DNA from: Deltaproteobacteria bacterium
Lineage (GTDB): Bacteria; Desulfobacterota; Syntrophobacteria; BM002
Reading direction: 5' to 3'
Length of the DNA: 6,845 nucleotides
Assembly (NCBI GenBank): GCA_020350905.1
Contig: CP070843.1
Location: 1,573,596-1,580,440, forward strand
A model generated the notes under the pieces. It made no database searches. It was not told the origin of the DNA and saw nothing but the letters and a program-made list of their open reading frames with translations. Positions within the stretch are counted from its first letter, which is position 1. Every line of letters starts with the position of its first letter. The position numbers and the translations under genes were made by a program. Shown here piece by piece: positions 1 to 5,504 of the stretch.

Positions 1-1
1 C

Positions 2-793
2 AAGGGTGCTGAATTCTACGCCTCCATAGGTACAGAAAAGAGTAAAGGCACCAAGATATTTTCCTTAGTGGGCAAGGTAAAGAACACTGGTCTGGTGGAA
101 GTGCCCATGGGTACCTCTCTCAGGACTATCATCTACGATATTGGCGGAGGAATTCTCAAGAACAAGCAGTTCAAGGCGGTGCAGACCGGCGGGCCTTCTG
201 GTGGTTGTGTTCCTGAACAACTTCTCGATCTTCCGGTGGATTTTGAAAAGCTCACTGAGGCTGGTTCCATGATGGGCTCCGGGGGCATGATCGTCATGGA
301 CCAGGACAACTGCATGGTGGATGTGGCCAGATACTTTCTCGAGTTTCTTCAAGAAGAGTCTTGCGGCCAATGCGTTCCCTGCAGGGAAGGGATATGGCAC
401 CTTCTTCGGATACTGACCAGGATATGCGCTGGAGAGGGTCAGGATAGGGACATGGAGATTCTTGATAAGATCTCGAAGACGGCAAGCCATCTCTCACTTT
501 GCGCCCTCGGGGGTACGGCTGCCAACCCCGTTCTGAGCACTTTGAGGTACTTTCGAGATGAGTACGAAACCCACATACGTGATAAAAAATGTGCCGCCGG
601 CGTTTGTAAAGGTCTTTTTTATTACGAGATCAACGAGGAGAAATGTAACGGCTGTCATGTATGTTTCAGGAGGTGCCCCCAGGGGGCCATATCAGGCGAG
701 AAGAAAGAGGTCCACACCATTGACCAGGAAAAATGCATCCACTGCACTATCTGTTATGAGTCGTGTAAGTTCGACGCTATAGATATCATGTAG
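2..793 (+). CDS. nuoF: NuoF/HydB-like NADH-binding flavoprotein subunit, 3' part (5' end outside window)
   Basis: The reading frame is open from base 2, so this is the last 263 residues of a longer protein; the GTG at 68 is internal. The family (NuoF of complex I, HydB/HndC of bifurcating hydrogenases, beta subunits of NAD-linked formate dehydrogenases) exchanges electrons between NAD(H), FMN and iron-sulfur clusters in the cytoplasm. Visible parts, numbered from base 2: the end of the FMN/NADH domain, an SLBB-like segment (about 24-80, with GGPSGGCVP at 63-71), then the cluster motif ESCGQCVPCREG (C121, C124, C127) with a distant fourth ligand C167. A C-terminal domain adds two classic 4Fe-4S motifs: C215, C218, C221, C225 and C245, C248, C251, C255. 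That extra ferredoxin tail fits the HydB/HndC type, not plain complex I NuoF. The FMN and NADH glycine-rich loops lie mostly upstream and cannot be checked. Ends TAG at 791-793. The large gene downstream carries the matching NuoG-like N-terminus, so the two products probably contact each other. Confidence 0.93.
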   Translation, partial: KGAEFYASIGTEKSKGTKIFSLVGKVKNTGLVEVPMGTSLRTIIYDIGGGILKNKQFKAVQTGGPSGGCVPEQLLDLPVDFEKLTEAGSMMGSGGMIVMDQDNCMVDVARYFLEFLQEESCGQCVPCREGIWHLLRILTRICAGEGQDRDMEILDKISKTASHLSLCALGGTAANPVLSTLRYFRDEYETHIRDKKCAAGVCKGLFYYEINEEKCNGCHVCFRRCPQGAISGEKKEVHTIDQEKCIHCTICYESCKFDAIDIM

Positions 794-859
794 AAACAAT
801 AACCCCATGGTAGTTTTCAGGTAAGAAGGACATAATTCAACGAAAAGCGAGTGAGTAGA

Positions 860-3800
860 ATGGAGAGCAAAAAGATTACCTTCATCCTGGATGGCATGGA
901 AGTCGAGGCCAAGGAAGGAGCCACACTTCTTAGTGTTGCCGACCACTATAATATTCATATTCCCACCCTTTGCCACCACAAAGCCCTGGAACCTGCCGGG
1001 CTATGCCGGTTATGCACTGTGAGGGTTTCAAAGGGAAGCTGGTCGAGATTTGTGACCTCGTGTAACTACCCGGTCTGGGAGGGGATGGAGGTAGAAACCG
1101 CTTCCGAAGAGGTAATTGAGCATCGTAAGATGATCGTGGAGTTATTGCTGGCCAAGTGTGTAAATAATGAATTTGTTAGAGAATTGGCCACTCAGTTCGG
1201 TATCGAAGCGCCAATGCTCGAGACCAGAGACGATGACTGCATCCTTTGCGGACTGTGCGTTCGGATGTGCGAGAGGATAGGTACTCGGGCAATTGTTTTT
1301 TCCGGCCGCGGCACGCAAATGGAGGTGGCAACCCCCTTCGACAAATTCTCGGAAACATGTGTAGCTTGCGGTGCCTGCGACTTCATCTGCCCCACTGGCC
1401 ACATCAAGCTCTCCGAGATCACTGATAAAGAAATCAGACCCATACCTTCTGAATATGATGAAGGCCTGAGAGGCCGAAAACCTATCTATGTTCCCTATGC
1501 CCAAGCAGTGCCCAACATCCCGGCCATAGATAGGACCAAGTGTGCCCACTTTCTTACCGGTGATTGTAAAATCTGCGCCGATTTCTGTCCCACCGGCGCC
1601 ATAGACCACAAGCAAGTGGATGAAGAAGTGGAAATCGAGGTGGGCGCCATCGTCCTAGCCACTGGCTGTCAGGTCTTCGACCCGGGCAACCGCGATATCT
1701 ACTCCTACAATAAATCACCTAATGTGGTGACTAGCCTGGAATTTGAACGAATTCTAGCCGCAACTGGTCCATACAGCGGTCATCTAGTCAGACCGTCCGA
1801 TGAAAAGGAGCCAGAGAAAATTGCCTGGATTCAGTGTGTGGGCTCCAGGGATGTCCATCCAGGGACCAAACCCTATTGCTCAGCAGTTTGCTGCACCTAT
1901 GCCATAAAAGAAGCCATTGTAGCCAAAGAGCATAGCAAGGATTCACTTGACGCGGCCATATTCTACATTGATATCCGCACCCAGGGAAAAGATTTTGAGC
2001 GATACTACAACCGGGCCAAAAAGGCAGGCGTTCGCTTTATAAAGTCCAAAATCAGTAACATTGTTCAGGTAGATGATAATGGAAACCAACTTATTCGCTA
2101 CACCGACGAAACTGGCAGGCGAGTTGAAGAAGAATTTGACATGGTGGTGCTTTCTGTCGGTCTTGAGCCAGCCCCTGATGTACAAGAGTTAGCGGAGAGG
2201 CTGGGTATCGAACTGGATGATAACAATTTTTCCAACACCGGCAGCTTTACCCCTGTGTCTACTTCAAAGCCAGGTATATACGCTTGTGGCGTTTTACAAG
2301 GGCCCAAGGACATACCTTACTCGGTGATGCAGGCCAGCGCCGCTGCCAGCGCTGCTTCCAGCGAACTGGCCGCGGTCCGAGGTACACTGGTACAAGAGAA
2401 GACCCACCCGTCAGAGCAGGATGTTTCTGCTCAGCCCCCGCAGATCGGGGTGTTTGTGTGCAACTGCGGGGTAAATGTTGGCGGCATAGCACGGGTCCCC
2501 GAGGTGGTAGAGTATGCCAAAAGCCTACCCAACGTGATCTATGCAGAGGAGAACCTCTTCACCTGTTCCCAGGATGCCCAGAAAAGTATGCGGGAGACCA
2601 TTGCGGAGAAAAAGCTAAACCGGGTAGTGGTGGCCGCTTGTTCGCCCCGAACCCATGAACCGCTTTTTCAGGAAACCATGAAGGCGGCTGGCCTCAACAA
2701 GTACCTTTTTGAGATGGCCAACATCCGCAATCAGAACTCCTGGGTGCACCAGAATGATCCAGATGCTGCCACCGCAAAAGCCAAAGACCTGGTTCGCATG
2801 GCAGTGGCCAAGGCCACTCTCCTGGAGGCTCTCGAGGAGCAGCACCTGGACATTACTCCGGCGGCTTTGGTAGTGGGGGGCGGCCTCGCCGGGATGCGAG
2901 CCGCCTTGAGTATTGCCGAAAGCGGTTATGCGGTCCATCTCGTGGAAAAAGCGGATAGGCTGGGAGGGCAGGCAAACCACGTCCACTGGACGTGGAAAGG
3001 AGAGGACGTCCAACCTTTTCTAATCAATCTGGATAAGGAGATTCGCCAACATCCCCTCATAACGGTGCATCTCGGCGCTGAAGTGACCTACATGAGCGGT
3101 TTCGTCGGAAACTTTCATTCCACCCTCACCAGTGCGGGAACCTCCCAGGAAGCCATAACCATCGATCACGGGGCGGTGGTGGTTGCCACCGGCGGCGTGC
3201 CCTATCGGCCTGAAGAATATCTCTACGGCGAAGATTCTCGTGTCTTCATAGCTCATGAACTGGACGATCTGGTTGCTCGCCAAGATCCCATGATCAGCGA
3301 AGGGAGGAGTTGCATTTTTATTCAGTGCGTGGGCTCGAGGAATGACGAACGTCCCTATTGCAGCCAAATTTGCTGTTCCAATAGTTTGATCAGCGCTATG
3401 AAGATAAAGGAAATCAACCCGGACATAGATATCTACATCCTCTATCGAGACATACGTACTTATGGGCTTAAGGAAGCACTCTATACAGAGGCCCGAGCCA
3501 AAGGGATCATGTTTATCCGATATAGTTTAGAAGATCCACCTACAGTGACCGTAGGAGAAGAGGGGGAGCTCGAGGTCGAGGTTATCGATCAGATGTTCAG
3601 GCGCCCATTATCTATACAGGCGGATTTCATAAACCTGGCCACTGCCATGGAGCCGGCTGCAAACGAAGACATAGCCCGACATCTCAAAGTTCCCCTCAAT
3701 CAAGACGGTTTCTTTGCTGAAGCCCACGTGAAGTTGAGACCGGTGGACTTCGCCACGGACGGTATTTTTGTCTGCGGCCTTGCCCACTACCCAAAAGACG

Positions 3801-4117
3801 TCGAGGAATCGTTGGCTCAGGCTATGGCGGCGGCGGCGCGAGCCGCGTCCTTGTTGGCCAAAAGGATCTGGGTGAGCAGCGCTCTGGTGGCACATATCGA
3901 TGCCGAAACCTGCGTGGGCTGTCAGGGGTGTTTGAACGGTTGTTCCTATGGGGCCATCGACTTCCTCGCTGATAAACACATCTGCCAGGTAAACATAGCC
4001 ATCTGTAAAGGTTGTGGCTCCTGTGCCGCGGCCTGTCCTTCTGGCAGCGCGCGGCTGGCAGGTTTTGCCCGCCAGCAACTCAACGCTCAGATAGTTGCAT
4101 CCATGAGAGGAATCTAG
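860..4117 (+). CDS. hdrA: NuoG-like N-terminus fused to a double HdrA iron-sulfur flavoprotein
   Basis: A 1085-residue cytoplasmic electron-transfer hub, well above the usual ~650 residues of HdrA. Domains in order: NuoG-like [2Fe-2S] domain (about 1-80; C38, C49, C52, C68); two 4Fe-4S motifs (C127, C130, C133, C137 and C167, C170, C173, C177); HdrA-type inserted ferredoxin segment (C228, C236, C239, C243); the second half of an HdrA reductase domain (about 245-505, IQCVGSR at 324-330, C340/C344/C345). A second HdrA unit follows: N-terminal CNCG (533-537), C569 and C594, FAD-binding GGGLAG (673-678), ATGG (776-779), IQCVGSR (821-827), C834/C838/C839, and a C-terminal 2x4Fe-4S ferredoxin (C1018, C1021, C1024, C1028; C1049, C1052, C1055, C1059). 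Only unit two has a Rossmann FAD loop, so one FAD is likely. HdrA proteins are the flavin bifurcation sites of Hdr complexes. Start: ATG 860 is preferred because homologues begin close to the KKITF strand, but GTG 851 (three residues longer) is possible; neither has a strong Shine-Dalgarno. Ends TAG at 4115-4117. Confidence 0.93.
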   Translation: MESKKITFILDGMEVEAKEGATLLSVADHYNIHIPTLCHHKALEPAGLCRLCTVRVSKGSWSRFVTSCNYPVWEGMEVETASEEVIEHRKMIVELLLAKCVNNEFVRELATQFGIEAPMLETRDDDCILCGLCVRMCERIGTRAIVFSGRGTQMEVATPFDKFSETCVACGACDFICPTGHIKLSEITDKEIRPIPSEYDEGLRGRKPIYVPYAQAVPNIPAIDRTKCAHFLTGDCKICADFCPTGAIDHKQVDEEVEIEVGAIVLATGCQVFDPGNRDIYSYNKSPNVVTSLEFERILAATGPYSGHLVRPSDEKEPEKIAWIQCVGSRDVHPGTKPYCSAVCCTYAIKEAIVAKEHSKDSLDAAIFYIDIRTQGKDFERYYNRAKKAGVRFIKSKISNIVQVDDNGNQLIRYTDETGRRVEEEFDMVVLSVGLEPAPDVQELAERLGIELDDNNFSNTGSFTPVSTSKPGIYACGVLQGPKDIPYSVMQASAAASAASSELAAVRGTLVQEKTHPSEQDVSAQPPQIGVFVCNCGVNVGGIARVPEVVEYAKSLPNVIYAEENLFTCSQDAQKSMRETIAEKKLNRVVVAACSPRTHEPLFQETMKAAGLNKYLFEMANIRNQNSWVHQNDPDAATAKAKDLVRMAVAKATLLEALEEQHLDITPAALVVGGGLAGMRAALSIAESGYAVHLVEKADRLGGQANHVHWTWKGEDVQPFLINLDKEIRQHPLITVHLGAEVTYMSGFVGNFHSTLTSAGTSQEAITIDHGAVVVATGGVPYRPEEYLYGEDSRVFIAHELDDLVARQDPMISEGRSCIFIQCVGSRNDERPYCSQICCSNSLISAMKIKEINPDIDIYILYRDIRTYGLKEALYTEARAKGIMFIRYSLEDPPTVTVGEEGELEVEVIDQMFRRPLSIQADFINLATAMEPAANEDIARHLKVPLNQDGFFAEAHVKLRPVDFATDGIFVCGLAHYPKDVEESLAQAMAAAARAASLLAKRIWVSSALVAHIDAETCVGCQGCLNGCSYGAIDFLADKHICQVNIAICKGCGSCAAACPSGSARLAGFARQQLNAQIVASMRGI

Positions 4118-4133
4118 CTAAGGGGGAGAGAAT

Positions 4134-4592
4134 ATGGCGGATTTTGAACCCAAGATTATAGCCTTCTTATGTAATTGGTGCGCTTATGCAGGTGCAGATC
4201 TGGCTGGCGTGAGTCGCCTGCAGTACCCAGACAACGTGCGGCCTATTCGAGTCATGTGCTCTTCTTCCGTCTCTTTTGAAAACATTCTAAAAGGTTTTCA
4301 AATGGGAACAGACGGTGTTTTCGTTGGCGGTTGACACCTGGGTGAATGTCATTACCAGTATGGTAATTATCTGACAGAGCAAAGAGTTTCTGTACTGCGG
4401 GATCTACTCGAATTTGTTGGCATTAAAGGGGAGAGGTTGAACCTGGTTTGGGTTTCAGCAGCTGAAGGACCCCGCTTTGCCGAGGAGATTACAAAATTCA
4501 CCGAAAATATTCGTGCTTTAGGCCCGCTTAATTGGAACGATCAGTGGGCGGTGGCGAATTCCGAGTTGCGGGCTGCACGTGCCAGCAAATGA
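4134..4592 (+). CDS. mvhD: MvhD-type hydrogenase/HdrA-linking delta subunit, selenoprotein (Sec67)
   Basis: MvhD is a small [2Fe-2S] protein that docks a hydrogenase or formate dehydrogenase onto HdrA. The frame starts at ATG 4134 behind a strong AGGGGGAG Shine-Dalgarno (4121-4128), meets UGA at 4332-4334, and continues in the same frame to UGA at 4590-4592, giving 152 residues, about the usual family length. Before the UGA: PKIIAFLCNWCAYAGADLAG (C13, C16) and the VMCSSS segment (C42), both diagnostic. After it: HLGECHYQYGNY (C72) and WVSAAEGPRFAEEITKF, the expected second half. Homologues have Cys at the UGA position (AGCHPGDCHY-type motif), so the codon is read as selenocysteine 67. A hairpin follows 12 bases after the UGA (separate entry). 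If the UGA were a stop, a useless 66-residue fragment would result. Residue 12 is Leu where many relatives have the first Cys of a CCNWC motif. It lies 16 bases after the HdrA gene, its expected partner. Sec in this family is known from Methanococcus VhuD. Confidence 0.92.
4332..4376 (+). promoter_or_regulatory. Sec-UGA and putative bacterial SECIS hairpin in mvhD
   Basis: UGA at 4332-4334 is followed by a hairpin inside the coding sequence. The upper stem ATTACC (4351-4356) pairs perfectly with GGTAAT (4362-4367) around the five-base loop AGTAT (4357-4361). The lower stem TGTC (4347-4350) pairs with GACA (4373-4376), leaving a bulge of about five bases on the 3' side. The loop begins 22 bases after the UGA and has G as its second base; both fit what is known of bacterial SECIS elements recognised by SelB. 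The structure was found by eye and not by energy calculation. Confidence 0.7.
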
Positions 4593-4593
4593 A

Positions 4594-4668
4594 ATGGAGG
4601 AAATTGCTTTTCTCGAAACATTGCAAACCGATCCCTCGTCTCCAATTTTAAGGTTTGACCAGGAGTAA
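4594..4668 (+). other. Short coding-like stretch out of frame after mvhD (possible frameshifted tail)
   Basis: The 80-base gap between the mvhD stop and the next gene contains an open frame in +1 relative to mvhD, starting ATG 4594 and ending TAA 4666-4668, four bases before the next gene's ATG. It would encode 24 residues beginning MEEIAFLETL and ending RFDQE, which look protein-like. Skipping the T at 4590 would join it to mvhD as ...ARASK-EMEEIAFLETL. It may be the true C-terminus of MvhD separated by a real or sequencing frameshift, or chance. I do not recognise the peptide. No good Shine-Dalgarno precedes ATG 4594, so a free-standing gene is unlikely. Confidence 0.2.
4661..4665 (+). promoter_or_regulatory. 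Shine-Dalgarno AGGAG that sets the start at ATG 4673
   Basis: AGGAG at 4661-4665 lies seven bases before ATG 4673, an ideal spacing. An in-frame TTG at 4655 would give a protein six residues longer, but this AGGAG would then fall inside the coding sequence. ATG 4673 is therefore the better start. Confidence 0.8.
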
Positions 4669-4672
4669 AGAG

Positions 4673-5476
4673 ATGTACGACGCCATCAAGGATAGAGTTA
4701 CGGAACTTCTCAGTACCGGCGAAATTAAAGGCTTTCTGGCCTTGAAAAGTGAAAATGGACACATCATACCCCATCTCTATGTATCCCCCGAAGAAATTGA
4801 TCAACTCTCCATCGGCGACGGGGGTACCGAAGGTGATGGCCGTTATCCCCTGGCTAAAATTTTGACAATGCTCCTGAAAAACCATGCGGGAGAGCGTTTT
4901 GGTATTCTGGTGAGGGGGTGCGATCAGCGCGCCCTGAAGGCACTTGCAGCCTGGAATCAGATTGACCTCGAACGAGTAGTGCCCATAGGAGTTTCCTGTA
5001 CCGAAGAGCGGGCCACAGCGTGTGCTTGCGCGCTCCCTTATCCTGACGAATGGTTGGAAGGTGAACAAGTTGCACCCGAGGACCCCCGACCAGTGGAGTG
5101 GGAAGAAAAAGGCCCCCCGCAAAGACTCGAGCTTTGGAGAGCTGAATTTGAAAAATGCATAAAATGTTATGGCTGCAGAAACATTTGTCCCATGTGTTTC
5201 TGCAAAGAGTGCAGCCTTGAAAGTGCGGATGTGGTGACAAAAGGGGAAATCCCACCGGACTTGCCCATGTTCCATTTGGTAAGGGCCCTTCACATGATCG
5301 GGCGCTGCGTGGATTGCGGACTATGCGAAGAGGCCTGTCCAGCAAACATTCCACTGAGAGCACTCTACAAAAAAGTCAATGACATCGTTGAGACTCGCTT
5401 CCAGTTCAGATCGGGAATAGATCAGAAAGAGCAGTCTCCCCTGCACAAAATCGTCGAACCGCCGGCAGCAATTTGA
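4673..5476 (+). CDS. FrhB/FdhB-like iron-sulfur electron-transfer subunit
   Basis: A 267-residue protein resembling the beta subunits of F420-linked hydrogenases and formate dehydrogenases (FrhB/FdhB), which pass electrons between the catalytic subunit and a carrier or partner. The N-terminal part (about 1-110) has the family-like pieces RGCDQRAL (81-88) and VPIGVSCT (103-110). The C-terminal part holds two 4Fe-4S motifs: C162, C165, C168, C172 and C212, C215, C218, C222. Between them are three further cysteines in CPMCFCKEC (C175, C177, C180), which may bind another cluster or a metal. The start is ATG 4673, set by AGGAG at 4661-4665. No signal peptide or membrane segment is seen, so it is cytoplasmic. 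Position between mvhD and fdhA suggests it bridges FdhA to MvhD, as FdhB does in methanogens. Whether it binds FAD cannot be told by eye; F420 use would be unexpected in a bacterium of this kind. It could equally be annotated as a 4Fe-4S dicluster protein. Ends TGA at 5474-5476. Confidence 0.85.
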   Translation: MYDAIKDRVTELLSTGEIKGFLALKSENGHIIPHLYVSPEEIDQLSIGDGGTEGDGRYPLAKILTMLLKNHAGERFGILVRGCDQRALKALAAWNQIDLERVVPIGVSCTEERATACACALPYPDEWLEGEQVAPEDPRPVEWEEKGPPQRLELWRAEFEKCIKCYGCRNICPMCFCKECSLESADVVTKGEIPPDLPMFHLVRALHMIGRCVDCGLCEEACPANIPLRALYKKVNDIVETRFQFRSGIDQKEQSPLHKIVEPPAAI

Positions 5477-5504
5477 GGATGAAAGAAATTTTAAGGAGTC
5501 TTTT

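Noticed and set aside
794..859. Possible promoter or terminator in the 66-base gap before the hdrA fusion gene.
   Set aside because: No inverted repeat with a T-run and no convincing -35/-10 pair were seen; AAGAAGGA at 823-830 is too far from either start to be a good Shine-Dalgarno.
4590..4658. A second Sec readthrough at the final mvhD UGA (4590-4592), with the same frame open for about 21 more codons.
   Set aside because: The extension shows no resemblance to the family, no SECIS-like hairpin was found after it, and it would overlap the next gene's Shine-Dalgarno region.
4655..4672. TTG at 4655 as the start of the FrhB/FdhB-like gene.
   Set aside because: A strong AGGAG at 4661-4665 is correctly spaced for ATG 4673 and would be inside the coding region if TTG were used.
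4541..5293. Long open frame on the - strand (250 codons).
   Set aside because: It lies antisense to the FrhB/FdhB-like gene and the mvhD end, has no recognisable motifs, and is explained as a shadow of the + strand coding.
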